The notes under the pieces are model-generated. The model made no database searches, was not told where the DNA came from, and was given only the letters and a program-made list of their open reading frames with translations. Made by a program: the position numbers and the translations under genes. Positions 31,500 through 42,271 of a stretch of DNA of 64,000 bases are shown piece after piece. Origin of the DNA: Ypsolopha sequella (Eukaryota; Arthropoda; Insecta; Lepidoptera; Ypsolophidae); the NCBI GenBank assembly GCA_934047225.1, contig OW203991.1, forward strand, positions 868,001 through 932,000. Direction: 5' to 3'. The stretch's first letter is position 1, and each line of letters starts with the position of its first letter.

Positions 31500-31690
31500 G
31501 CACAGTGCTCTAACCGCGCCGCAACCGTGTCGTCGTCGTCGGGGACGAACCGCGCCGCGCGACCACGCCGCCGCCGCGGCAACGCGAAACGTCCCGAGCG
31601 GTCGCGCGTGTTGCTGTTATGGAATTGTATGGCAGCGTATAGTGCTACGCGGTTCGGCCGCCGAGCGGTCGCATATATAGCTACTGAAAA
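31500..31690. promoter_or_regulatory. CpG-dense stretch with TATA-like box
   Basis: Strongly CG-rich in an AT-rich surround, for example CGCGCCGCGCGACCACGCCG, GTCGTCGTCGTCGGGGACG and TCCCGAGCGGTCGCG. It is followed by GCATATATAGC at about 31669. It could be a promoter or 5' exon of a host gene, or a GC-rich repeat. Frames of 104-127 codons cross it on both strands without domains. Confidence 0.35.
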
Positions 31691-32546
31691 TGAGCAACCG
31701 TCATGCACTAAAATATGCACGGAACGGTTGAACCGGTTTAACAAGAGCGAAAACCGCGTAACAAACAACTTAGAAGTCAACAGTTCTTTCTTACTCCATT
31801 TTCTATATAACTGCTTTACTTCTATTCAATATTGGCAGTAAATATCATTGGACGGGTCGGCAAGAACGGACACGATACATCTCCGGCTGCCGATGCAAGT
31901 TGCTACATAAATCGCTCCTCCAGCCAGCAACTGATGCGGTACAATTTATAGCTAGTGACTTCCCGAGGACGTCGAACCACTTAGTTCTGAATTACGTTCA
32001 GACGTTATGATGCCGCCTCTAGATTTGTAGCTCTACAAATCGAAGTTAGCTGCAGGAATGGTTTTCGACACTGTTTATGATTGTCATTCAGTTTTGCAAC
32101 TACACGTAGTTATACCTGAGGCGAGTTATCGAGCTCTGCATGACATTTAAACTCTAAATAATAAACAACTTTTGAACCATTAAGTTAATTCTATCACTAG
32201 GCATTCAGAGCTAGGTCAGCGTTATCTCAATTCTGCTATAGATTTCTATTAAAACCCAATGACATTTCACGGTACTGGCTAAAACAATTTAAGACAACCT
32301 AGTTTTTCGAAAGTTCTTCAGCGCAGAAGAGAGGCGGTGGGTTAGGTATGGCGAGGCGCGTAACGTATTAAAACTCGTGATTAATACTTTGAGAAAGTTA
32401 GTTAGTACCAACTTGCTCTAAATTATATCAACTTATCTAAAACAAATTGTCTTCATTCTAAATATAGAAATACTCAGTCTACCTATAGATGCGGTTGCTT
32501 CCTAGTCCAAGCTAGTACAAATACCATCAACACGAAAATGCTGTAT
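31691..32546. other. Unassigned
   Basis: No tandem or inverted structure and no credible frame. Confidence 0.4.
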
Positions 32547-32638
32547 ATACATAGTCTGTATGTAAGCACTTCCACACGTATACATAGGCTGTATGTAGGC
32601 ACATACACACATATTACTAAGCTGTATGTAACTTTTAT
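32547..32638. repeat. 33-bp diverged tandem repeat, about 2.7 units
   Basis: ATACATAGTCTGTATGTAAG at 32547, ATACATAGGCTGTATGTAGG at 32580 and ATTACTAAGCTGTATGTAAC near 32613. Confidence 0.65.
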
Positions 32639-32650
32639 GCTGACCGCAGC

Positions 32651-33196
32651 CTATGTTATGTTTGTTATATAGAACCAGCCTTGTTATGTTTGTTATATAG
32701 AACCAGACTTGTTATGTTTGTTATATAGAACCAGACTTGTTATGTTTGTTATATAGAACCAGACTTGTTATGTTTGTTATATAGAACCAGCCTTGTTATG
32801 TTTGTTATATAGAACCAGCCTTGTTATGTTTGTTATATAGAACCAGCCTTGTTATGTTTGTTATATAGAACCAGCCTTGTTATGTTTGTTATATAGAACC
32901 AGACTTGTTATGTTTGTTATATAGAACCAGCCTTGTTATGTTTGTTATATAGAACCAGCCTTGTTATGTTTGTTATATAGAACCAGCCTTGTTATGTTTG
33001 TTATATAGAACCAGCCTTGTTATGTTTGTTATATAGAACCAGCCTTGTTATGTTTGTTATATAGAACCAGACTTGTTATGTTTGTTATATAGAACCAGCC
33101 TTGTTATGTTTGTTATATAGAACCAGCCTTGTTATGTTTGTTATATAGAACCAGCCTTGTTATGTTTGTTATATAGAACCAGCCTTGTTATGTTTG
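32651..33196. repeat. 28-bp minisatellite, about 19-20 units
   Basis: Period 28: CTTGTTATGTTTGTTATATA plus GAACCAGC. Almost the only variation is CCAGCC versus CCAGAC. The order of A-type and C-type units is not random: three A units sit together near the left end. The last unit decays into TTTAAAGTACTAGAC. The array is AT-rich like its surround. Confidence 0.97.
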
Positions 33197-34470
33197 TTTT
33201 AAAGTACTAGACTTATTATGCTGCTTGTATGCAAAAAATTGGTTAATCACTATTTTAGCTTGACTTTTGTTGATTATTACCTAAATTCGGGTAATATTTT
33301 GAAGTGGATAACTCTTTATTGGCATCTAGTATTAAGGGGCATGTTCAGAAATTGTGCGTCGCTTCTGTAACGACTTTTTTAACGAAAAATAATTTGGTTT
33401 CTGGTTTTAGATGATTTCTTTTTTTAATCTTTCATTATTAATTATTATCCATGATAACATTGATAACTTTATCTTTATTCGGTCGAAAACGAATGCAGTG
33501 GCATCCTGACAACATTATTATGAAAATATCTACAGCCGTCATTGATCCCCACTTCTGTGATTGAGTAAAGAGGCTTCATAAGAAATACCCACTTAAGGTC
33601 CTGTATTAAGCTAAGCTTCCATCCTGCACCAACGCTTTTGTTTTTGATTTGTCTATCCTGCTCTAATAAACTGCTGCGCTTGCAAAGCTGCAGTTATTTT
33701 GAATTTGCGGGTACATTAGAACTTAAAATTTAAAATATTTCCTGTCACAAGATTAAAGGTTTGTCAAACAAATATTTATGAAAACTTTCGTAGCCATCTT
33801 TCAAAAACCGTACCAAAAAGCTGTTATTCCTTAGTTACAAAACCCATTTTTGTGATTCTTTTTTATCGAGGAAAGTTATCGTATTTGCGTTTTTGGCCCG
33901 TCAGAACACTAAAGTATATCCTTGAAAATTATATAAATTTTTTTTGAATTTTTACGTACTAAATTAATACCTATAAAGTTGTTTGCGAAAACAAATAGCT
34001 TTGAATATTTAACGGTTTGTTTCCCGACACAATAAGCTACATTTATTTTGCGTGACGGATACAAATCTGTAATGACACATTCTATAGATCGTGTGATATG
34101 CAGATTGCATATTCTACAGATAATTTGTTCTGTGCTACAGATGAACAACCTTTATACTGTGACTTTTGAATTAACGCTTTCTTACAAGGAACCCTAAAAA
34201 GTTGAAAGATTTCACGAACTACGGACCAGCCAGTAAAGTTCCAGAATCCGTCCGTAACTAAATCTCGTGAACTGGGTCCAGAATCGATTTGTGAATTTGA
34301 AAGTGAAATTCTAAGACAGTGTTCTTAATTACTCGACCCTTCTTTTAAACAGTTTCATGGTAATTTCGTTCCCAAATTTGCATACCGGATGGACGGGTAC
34401 GATGAAATATTTAATGTTTCAGAACAAATTTTACAAGATTCGATAAAAGACTCGTAAAATGAAGAGTAAG
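33197..34470. other. Unassigned AT-rich stretch
   Basis: 1.3 kb with no recognisable gene or repeat. A 79-codon minus-strand frame (34148-33909) has no domain. Confidence 0.4.
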
Positions 34471-34650
34471 GACCGCCTCTGTGGCCTAGTGGGCCCGTTT
34501 CGGCTCGCTAATTATAATTCGACGGTAGCGAGTTCTAATCCGGTAGGAGCACAACTGTTCGTGTACATCCCTGGCGAGGATACTTATGTCTTATGTATTA
34601 CGAGGCCAACAATTCCTATTTCCGTTAAGGCACATATTATTGTGTACAGA
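34471..34650 (+). repeat. tRNA-derived SINE
   Basis: GACCGCCTCTGTGGCCTAGT (A box TGGCCTAGTGGG) at 34471, with GAGTTCTAATCC (B box) at 34530. The head resembles the reverse-oriented one at 2795-2916. The body diverges after 34560. Confidence 0.75.
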
Positions 34651-34963
34651 TAAACGTTATGTTACCAGTTCTGCAAATAAATATTAGTATTTTTCGTTTT
34701 CCCATAATAGCTGTTAACCTTTTTATATGGTGAAGTGAAATTTTAATTCATTATGTTTTAAAAACTTCTCTATGGAAGTGTTTCAGTATAATCGTTAGAA
34801 CATGTGGTTCAATTTTCTGAGCACATCATTGATACACCCGGTCACACCCAGTGTACATTGTTGTTTAGTGCTTTTCTCAAAGAAAGCGAAGGAATAATCG
34901 TACGAAATTCTCAAACAATTTACGTTATAAAAAGTATGTTGTAACAAATGACTCGATCAGTCT
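34651..34963. other. Unassigned
   Basis: Nothing recognised. Confidence 0.4.
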
Positions 34964-35247
34964 TTGTTTCACTATCGCACTGTTTCACATTGTTTCACTA
35001 TCGCACTGTTTCACATTGTTTCACTATCGCACTGTTTCACATTGTTTCACTATCGCACTGTTTTACATTGTTTCACTATCGCACTGTTTCACATTGTTTC
35101 ACTATCGCACTGTTTCACATTGTTTCACTATCGCACTGTTTCACATTGTTTCACTATCGCACTGTTTCACATTGTTTCACTATCGCACTGTTTCACATTG
35201 TTTCACTATCGCACTGTTTCACATTGTTTCACTATCGCACTGTTTCA
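34964..35247. repeat. 26-bp minisatellite, about 11 units
   Basis: Period 26: TTGTTTCACTATCGCACTGT plus TTCACA, with essentially one variant base (a TTTTACA unit near 35061). All three plus-strand frames are open through the array, giving nested spurious frames of 105-134 codons. Confidence 0.97.
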
Positions 35248-35300
35248 ATTTCTATTTCTATATGAGAAAAATAGCTCCTAGTTATAATATTAGCGAGTAT

Positions 35301-35368
35301 CTTATTTTGTGCGACAACGCTCGTTGTCTCCTTAATTGGAGACAACGAGCGTTGTCGCACAAAATAAG
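35301..35368. repeat. Perfect hairpin, 31-bp arms, 6-bp loop
   Basis: The arm 35301-35331 (CTTATTTTGTGCGACAACGC ...) is exactly complementary to 35338-35368 around the loop TTAATT. Each arm also contains the smaller palindrome GACAACGCTCGTTGTC. The structure sits 53 bp right of the 26-bp array. It could be a very young foldback or an inverted duplication made by strand switching. Confidence 0.95.
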
Positions 35369-36273
35369 AGAAAACAGCAACAAAAAACATAATTACTTTT
35401 ACTTTACTGTTAGTTTCTGAAAGGCTGATCGAAGTAAATTGGAGATTAAGGCGAATGGATACGCCAACTGCAATTTGGACCTGTCTTTGAAGGCCTACTC
35501 CTCCCACACGGGTGGTCCAAAAACTTTTATAAAAATATATGATAGGCATTATAGAGTCAAAAATAAATTTCAAGTTTCATAAACTGTTTTTCTATTGTAA
35601 GTTTTGAAAAAAAAAATCTAAAGTCATCAAAAGTTTCACAAGAATTCTCTTACTCCTTCCAAACGCCTAAAGCGATTTTAATTATTATTTCACTAAATTA
35701 TAGGAAATTTTTAGATCTAAAAAATTCAAGTTCAAAATTTTTTTTCCGTTCATGGCGTCCATGTGAAAAGTATTATTTTCTCCTATTTTGCGCAAGCCGG
35801 AGACGCAGTGGTTGTCGTAACAGCCGCTTTTCAAGGCACGCTGAAATGAACATTATTTCAATGTCGTTTCCGTTGATATTTGTACCGACACACATCGAGT
35901 TGCTTATTTAGCGTGGTCATACGCCTTAAAAAGCAAATCACGGCAATACACTAATAGTACCTTTTATAAGTTTTTGTAATTATTCCTCTTAAATTTTCAG
36001 TTTGTGTGGTCCAATTAGCAGTAAATTAATTATTAATCAATGATTAGCTTTGATCAGCCTTTAAGAAACTGCGAGTAAGAATAAAATCAAATCAAATAAA
36101 AAAAAATAAGTGGGTATATACAAGAATTATTTTAATAAATAACACTTTTGTATTAAAAATAGGCATCATGAAACAAAACAAAGAAAGAATGTTAGAGGAA
36201 CTTGAATGTATCTTCCCTCATTGTGATTTAGGGCCTCGACCCTAAATACTCTAAATAGGGTATCTATCATCAT
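35369..36273. other. Unassigned
   Basis: No gene seen. The segment around 35440-35580 has non-random composition (CTCCTCCCACACGGGTGGTC) and may be an old repeat. Confidence 0.4.
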
Positions 36274-36571
36274 TCAGCCCCCACCCACCCACTGGTGGGC
36301 ATAGGCCTCTTCTTCTCCACGCCATATTTGTAGGTCTCTCGCCAGCCTCATCCATTGACCAACAGCCATGACTATATCGTCTCGCCATCGGGCCATCGGT
36401 CTACCCACTGACCGCTTTCCTGACCTCGGCTGCCACTCTGTAACTGTCCTAGTTCACCGTCCGTCTTCCCGTTTAGCCAGACGTCCCGTCCATCTCTACT
36501 TAAGTCTCGCGATTCGTTTACCGACATCTTCGACTCCAGTTCGTTGTCGAATGTCAACGTTTGGCAGCTAT
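36274..36571 (-). pseudogene. RTE-type LINE ORF, C-terminal region
   Basis: One minus-strand frame of about 99 codons with two stops. It contains NVDIRQRTGVEDVGKRIARL, SGKRSVGRPMARWRDDI, and QWMRLARDLQIW before EAYAHQWVGGG and a terminal stop. The pattern GKRSxGRPxxRWxDDI is the C-terminal hallmark of a LINE family widespread in Lepidoptera, and 56505-56785 belongs to the same group. RT and endonuclease parts are absent. Confidence 0.85.
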
Positions 36572-37173
36572 ATCACTTGTTAATAATATGGTAATTTTTT
36601 GTACTTTGAAGAAAATACATGAAATTTTCACGAGCACCTCACATTTTTAATATTTACAAAAAGTTAAAGCAACCATCAAAACTTTTCCTAGTTAAAAATT
36701 TCAGACAAATTTAGATTTACCACAGCAAAACAAAAACACAAAAACTATAGATAAGTACGATTATTAGCTAAACGATTAATAAAGTACGATGAACTATGGT
36801 CTATATCGTTGCGATTGGTGACAGATGTAATATATTCTAAAAAAGTATATTTATTTCATCCAGTTTATTACACGAAAAACATAGCATTAGCAGACTTGTT
36901 GTTTTCCTGTATCAACTAAATATTTCATTCACCTTAATTCAAGGCAGGATTAAAAACGTCACAGAGTGGCGGCGCCTTCGCTCTAATATGAAAATTATAA
37001 TTAATGACCCACTGTCTTATCTCATGGTTTAAACGTCTGCTTTATAAGCCTTGATAAATTATTGCCAAGTTAGAAGGTTCAAGAAATGTGCTACAGACGC
37101 TTCTTGTGATGCTGACTTGGTTGAAAGGTGGCGAAAATCCTTAGAAGTTTTATGGTGAATTTCAGTTTGATTT
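36572..37173. other. Unassigned
   Basis: AT-rich, with no supported feature. Confidence 0.4.
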
Positions 37174-37380
37174 TGATCGCCTCTGTGGACTACTAACCCG
37201 GAGGTCGCGGGTTCAATTCCCGTAGGGGAACATTTATATTCAGTGCTGCAGAATGTTAGAGGTACGGCGATAGGGCTCAACACCCATCAACTGGGACGTT
37301 ATAAACGTAGGTGCACCAATGTGGACTGTGACTTGTTTTTTGACACCTGACTCCACGCAGAGACGCACTACCTCGTAGTG
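37174..37380 (+). repeat. tRNA-derived SINE
   Basis: Head TGATCGCCTCTGTGGACTAC, B box GCGGGTTCAATTCCCG at about 37207. The body has GGTACGGCGATAGGGCTCAA, CATCAACTGGGACGTTATAA and CAATGTGGACTGTGACTTG. Related to 54505-54722. Confidence 0.8.
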
Positions 37381-37398
37381 TTTTTATTTCTTAATCTG

Positions 37399-37559
37399 GG
37401 GCTCTACCGCGTAATTCTCATTTGTATCAACTTCAAGCAAATGCATGCGAAATTCAACGCGTGCAAAAGAGATGGCATGTTAGGCGGGCGTCGTCGCATG
37501 CACGTCAGATTTCAATCTCAAGTTGATGTTGATGTAAATGAGAATTACGCGGTAGACCC
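37399..37559. repeat. MITE with 21-bp terminal inverted repeats
   Basis: TCTACCGCGTAATTCTCATT at 37403 pairs with AATGAGAATTACGCGGTAGA ending at 37556. The fold continues imperfectly via TCAACTT / AAGTTGA. The element directly follows the SINE. Confidence 0.8.
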
Positions 37560-38685
37560 ACTGGTCTGGTAGCCCGCTCGTCATTATTTGACATCATTAT
37601 CGATTTATCACGTCATTATTGATTGTTATTATTTTTATGTGAATACAAATACAAACACACTTTACTCCATCAAAATACATACAAGTACATACAACTTTTC
37701 AAAGATAAAAAAGATTTTATCATTACAGTTTTTAAATTAAGGGTTATAATAATATCATTGATACCTAGCTTTTACACAAGAAAACAAATTAAAAATAAAG
37801 ATAACTTTAGAAAGAAACAAATACAACCATTGTTTCCGGTGGAAAAGGTAAACAGCGCAGCGTGTGACTTTGAGAAGAAGCATAGGAATAAATCATTTCG
37901 AAAAAGGTAGTTAGACTGCAACTTGTATAGGTATATTGGAAAGTGGAGACAGTAGCAATATTGCAATGTATGGGGACTCGTAAACAATAATCTTTGAAAT
38001 TATATATAATGTAAAACAAGCCTTGCGACAGGCGAAGAGAGGAGAGAGAGAGAGACAATTAATGTTGCTACTCTACTCAAATATTCTTGCTAATATGGTG
38101 GTAATAAGGCAAGGAACATGCGGATGTTTTGTGTAAACTGAAGCTAGTAACTTGGATATAATTCAAAATATGTGCGTGATTTCATATTCACATGCTCACG
38201 CATTTAAAACTGGTTATATAAATGGATCATCGAGATTTAATAATCTTGTTTATGTTTTGCTAGTGTTAATGTTGAAACCTTGCTCCTACCGGTACCTAGG
38301 TGTCATATTTAGAGAAGCTTTTTAGTGAAATTGAAAATTTCTTTGTTGTCCTGCTCGTTAATTCAGATAAAGTAAGTAACACAAAATAAATTCCACTTTG
38401 ACTATAATGCTGTTTGCCTTCTTTCGGCGAGGACCAAGTCACGTGCAAAAGCTACTCGCACGTAGTTCTAAATACAACTGGGTCTTGCTACGGACAAACA
38501 GAGAAACAATGATTTTTCTTTACAAGAGTTTCTATTTTCTCAGTGTAACCGTAAAATACACAATGCGTGTTCGAGGTAATATTTTCAAAACATTTTGTTA
38601 GTTGACAATTGGCATGTCAGGTATTATGGGTTGTAAATTGTAGCCTGAAATATATGGATTTATTATTATTGTTATTTTAATAAGA
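37560..38685. other. Unassigned; possible LINE tail near 37640
   Basis: AATACAAATACAAACACACT at 37642 reads on the minus strand as a TTTGTATTTGTATT tail like the LINE at 19855, so a truncated minus-strand LINE end may lie here. The 95-codon frame at 37623-37910 is Lys/Ile-rich with no domain. The rest is featureless. Confidence 0.4.
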
Positions 38686-39253
38686 CATAAGACATTTTTA
38701 TTCATAATATTGATACTTATAAAATTTAAATAACATTCAAGAACTTAATGCATTAAATAACAAAATTAATAAATTACAAACTAAACTAGATAAAAATATA
38801 TCAAACTTAAATAACAAAAAGTTAACTTTTTATTAAGACTAGATAAACCTATAAAATACTTGAAACTTAAACAAACTAAACGCCTAAAAATAAATATATT
38901 ACAAACTAAACTAACAAACAAAATACAAATGCGAATGATTTACAACAAATGAAAGACATTATTTAAGTCATCGCTATCAGGGCAGGGTACCCAGGATGAT
39001 AGCGATATTCATAATTAAGATTACACGTCAAGAAATTGGAAAATTATTTAACATTCATTACATACAGCTACAGAGGTAGTCTTAAAAAAATACACAAAAC
39101 CAATTATACATTATTTCTTCAAAATTAACTATATTAGTGATAAAAAATATAAATATAATTATAATTATACGCCAAATACAGAACAATAAATGTCAAAGAA
39201 TATTCATAGATACAAATGTCAAATAATAAGAATTATTAAAAATCTCATTAATG
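38686..39253 (-). mobile_element. LINE 3' UTR (minus strand)
   Basis: Non-coding end of the LINE whose ORF is at 39254-39680. The segment from about 38990 onward and the terminal AAGACATAAGACATTTTTAT (38688) recur at 47687-47890, confirming this as the family's 3' end with a TGTCTTA-type tail. Confidence 0.75.
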
Positions 39254-39680
39254 TTATAATAACTCATTCACATTGTACAAGGTCAATTCGAGAAGCCAGC
39301 ATTTCAGCCTGAACTTGAACGAACTGATAGTGGTTGCGGCTTGCAATTCAGCTGGTAGTTTATTGTATACCGACAGGGCTATGACATAAGTTGACCTTGA
39401 GGACTTTTCGAGCGTGTGTTTAATCGTTGCGAGGTTGTCCGCGTTGCGCGTGTGATACCTGTGAATATCACTATGTTTTTTAAACAAGTGCAGGTTTTCA
39501 CGCGCATAGACCGCAACCTGGAATATCACAATTGAAGGCAGCATCATGATGTTCTGCTGCTTGAAGTAGGGCTTGGCTGAGGTACGTTGCGACACCTGTA
39601 CGATCGCTCGGACGGCCCGTTTTTGCATTCTGAAGACGCGCTCCCAGTCACCAGCGCGTCCCCATAGCTCGGTGCTAAAT
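39254..39680 (-). pseudogene. LINE ORF2 C-terminus (downstream of nested insertion)
   Basis: Minus-strand frame ELWGRAGDWERVFRMQKRAV, then YFKQQNIMMLPSIVIFQVAV, RYHTRNADNLA, and YNKLPAELQAATTISSFKFR with a terminal stop at 39254. It is the C-terminal region of a CR1/Jockey-group ORF2. The upstream part of the same frame is found at 40240-40445, beyond an inserted plus-strand LINE piece. Confidence 0.88.
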
Positions 39681-40235
39681 ATTATAACAATGCCAAGTCT
39701 TTACATATATTGCTGCATTATGTATGCTAGGAAAAATCTCGGAATGTATACTCAGCACAAGGACATTCACAATTATTGGACCAGAAATAGGAATAAATTC
39801 ATTGTGCCTCACACAAGATTGACTAAAGTTTGTAAAAGCTTTGTTGTAAATAGCATTAAAATGTATAATAAAGTTCCGAAACTCATTCAAGAAAAAAATG
39901 AGAAACATTTTAAAAACAGTATAAAATTACTCTTGACGAAAAAGTCCTACTATAGTGTAGATGCCTATTTAGATGACAAAGATCCACTTATGGTTGGCTA
40001 GAATTGAACAAAAATTGTAAGAATTAAATTTTTATCTATTTTAACAATTTTTGTTTTTCTAATTTATGGTTAATTTTATTTTATTGTTATGACATTTCTA
40101 TTGAATGTTATTTTTCAATTTTTTTTTTTTTTTTGTGTTTTAGTACGTAAGATTTATTTCAATATTGTAACTTTGACGTGTATAAGTGTGCTTTAAGTGC
40201 TCCTATATACTTAATAAACGCTTTGACTTTGACTT
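39681..40235 (+). mobile_element. 5'-truncated LINE nested in the minus-strand LINE
   Basis: The plus-strand frame (about 39691-40001) reads MPSLYIYCCIMYARKNLGMY, NRNKFIVPHTRLTKV, YNKVPKLIQE, and KKSYYSVDAYLDDKDP before its stop, i.e. the C-terminus of a different LINE. A 3' UTR follows with a T run near 40120 and ends AAACGCTTTGACTTTGACTT (a TTTGAC microsatellite tail). Both edges fall inside the coding sequence of the minus-strand LINE. I see no unambiguous target duplication. Confidence 0.85.
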
Positions 40236-40239
40236 TGGC

Positions 40240-40445
40240 TGAGCGAGTGCACGGTAGCGAAGTAACACGTACATACTGTCTCACGCGGTACCGTGTACGA
40301 TAGCCACCGCTAAGCAAAACATGCGCTAGCTAGCCTTGCGCATACCTTATCAATATGCGATACCCAGGTGAGGCCGCGGTCGAGCTCGAACCCGAGAAAA
40401 GTGGTTGTCCCAACCTGCTCAATCCTCACCCCCTCTACTAGTATG
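40240..40445 (-). pseudogene. LINE ORF2 thumb region (upstream of nested insertion)
   Basis: Minus frame VEGVRIEQVGTTTFLGFELD, then WVSHIDKVCARLASACFA, a stop, and YTVPRETVCTCYFATVHSLS. The FLGFELD..LTW..HID block is the post-RT thumb that normally precedes the ELWG segment found at 39680, in the same orientation. The one internal stop (TAG) shows decay. Confidence 0.85.
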
Positions 40446-40617
40446 TGCAGTAATTAGTAGAAGGAATGTATTGTTTGAAACCTATTGAGTAGATGGTTGG
40501 TCCATTTTGTATTTAGGAAAAATATGTAAAAGAATTTTTTGACGTAAAAGAGATTTGAAAGAAAATAAAAACCTTTTTTTTATTGAATTCAGAAATTTTA
40601 TGCTTATTTTAAATAAT
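40446..40617. other. Short unassigned stretch
   Basis: Possibly more of the decayed LINE; no motif visible. Confidence 0.35.
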
Positions 40618-40798
40618 ATCATTACATAGTATAAAACAAAGTCGCTTTCCGCTGTTTGTCTGTCCCTATGTAAGCTTAGATGTTTAAAACTACGTAACGG
40701 ATTTTGATGCGGTTTTTTTAAATAGATAGAGTGATTCAAGAGAAAGGTTTATTTGTATAATACATGCCCGTGCAAAGCCGGGGTGGGTCGTTAGTATA
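40618..40798 (+). mobile_element. Non-autonomous Helitron-like repeat
   Basis: Begins AGTATAAAACAAAGTCGCTT, continues TGTCTGTCCCTATG and ACGGATTTTGATGCGGTTTT, and ends CCGTGCAAAGCCGGGGTGGG followed by TCGTTAGT. The GC-rich hairpin just before a terminal TTAGT, and the overall sequence, match an arthropod repeat I associate with Helitron/Helentron ends. The class is by recollection. Confidence 0.6.
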
Positions 40799-40986
40799 TA
40801 TTATTAATATATATATACATAATATATTATTTGGACTGCAGTATTCGTTATTAAAAGTAAGGAACCAAAGTTTATAAAGAAAATTGGTTAAATATAGCAT
40901 TAGTTAATTAGAATTTAATCAAGTTATAATGACCCCTTATAAAAAAGAATGCTGGTGAAGTCACCAAAACATTACTGCGATTTAGA
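40799..40986. other. Unassigned
   Basis: AT-rich with an ATATAT patch near 40800. Confidence 0.4.
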
Positions 40987-41335
40987 TGTGTGATTAATGG
41001 CCAATTAGATGTGTTATTCATGGCCATTTAGGTGTGTTTTTCATGGCCATTTAGGTGTGTTCTTCATGACCATTTAAGTGTGTTATTCACAGCCATTTAG
41101 ATGTGTTATTCATGGCCAATTAGATGTGTTATTCATGGCCATTTAGGTGTGTTTTTCATGGCCATTTAGGTGTGTTCTTCATGACCATTTAAGTGTGTTA
41201 TTCACAGCCATTTAGATGTGTTATTCATGGCCAATTAGATGTGTTATTCATGGCCATTTAGGTGTGTTTTTCATGGCCATTTAGGTGTGTTCTTCATGAC
41301 CATTTAAGTGTGTTATTCACAGCTATTTAGATGTG
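40987..41335. repeat. 23-bp repeat with 115-bp higher-order unit
   Basis: Monomer GTGTTATTCATGGCCAATTA plus GAT. Five monomer variants in fixed order form a 115-bp block: CCAATTAGAT starts at 41001, 41116 and 41231. Blocks are nearly identical while monomers within a block differ, the classic higher-order pattern. About 15 monomers and three blocks. Confidence 0.95.
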
Positions 41336-42187
41336 TTAATTATAGTTATTTTAACTTATAGAGTGTACAGCTCATTTAATATTAATCTGTTGAGTTCTCA
41401 CTATTGCTAAAGTAATAAACACTAGATAGCAGGCAAGATCGTCACTCGAAACTCAAGTATATTTAAAGTAAAACAAACTAACATAAACACGATTTTTCTT
41501 TGCACCAGGTATTTTTTGTTTCAAAGGGAATTAAATAAATGGAATCTGCTCGCGATAAATTAAATTTAGTACGAATTAGTTTAAATTAAGTTAAACGTGA
41601 AGTGAACGTGGAGTGAAGTGCCTAGTACCTAGTACCTACGACATCTCTTCACTTGTTGTTAAATTGTCACGTTTATTGAACAAAGCCTTAATGCTGCTTT
41701 TAAATAGACAGGCATCTTTAAATGAAATCACATGATACACTGATCGTTAATAGTGAACAAATTTACCAAAATAACAAAACCACACAAATGAAAAATAAAT
41801 TGGAGCTTCACAGCAGCTTTTCAACATTCGTATAGAATCGTGAGAAATGTTTACATTTCCAAGCAGGTACGTTTATTGTGGAAAACAGTTCAGTATGATC
41901 AGCAGACGATGTCGTTTAATTTAAATATACCTGTCCATTAACGCCGTTAAAACTGGCTTAGTTACAGGATTAAAATGAGAGCGCAACCACCGGAGCGGGG
42001 TGAATGTGGCTCATCCACGCATGTGGACAAAGAAGGCACGGAATGCACATTTCCGTGTAGCCGGGCACCGACCCGGGTCACAGGCTACGGCTCGCTGCTC
42101 ACGGAGCTATGCATCTGAGCTTTTTTATCTACGACACAGTTTAGCTGTACGGCTTATAACAGTAGGGATACAGTCCAACTGATCGCC
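41336..42187. other. Unassigned
   Basis: No gene. The 60-codon frame at 42000-42182 has no domain. The patch 42000-42110 is GC-richer and may be repeat-derived. Confidence 0.4.
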
Positions 42188-42243
42188 TGATGTGTATAGA
42201 TGTGTATAGATGTGTACAGATGTGTACAGATGTGTACAGATGT
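42188..42243. repeat. 10-bp tandem repeat, five to six units
   Basis: AGATGTGTAT / AGATGTGTAC repeated. It directly precedes the foldback element. Confidence 0.9.
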
Positions 42244-42271
42244 AAAATGAACAAATACTATACATAAATAG

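Noticed and set aside
34948..35420. 105-134-codon His/Phe/Leu-rich frames
   Set aside because: Artefact of the 26-bp array; three overlapping frames of equal length are open.
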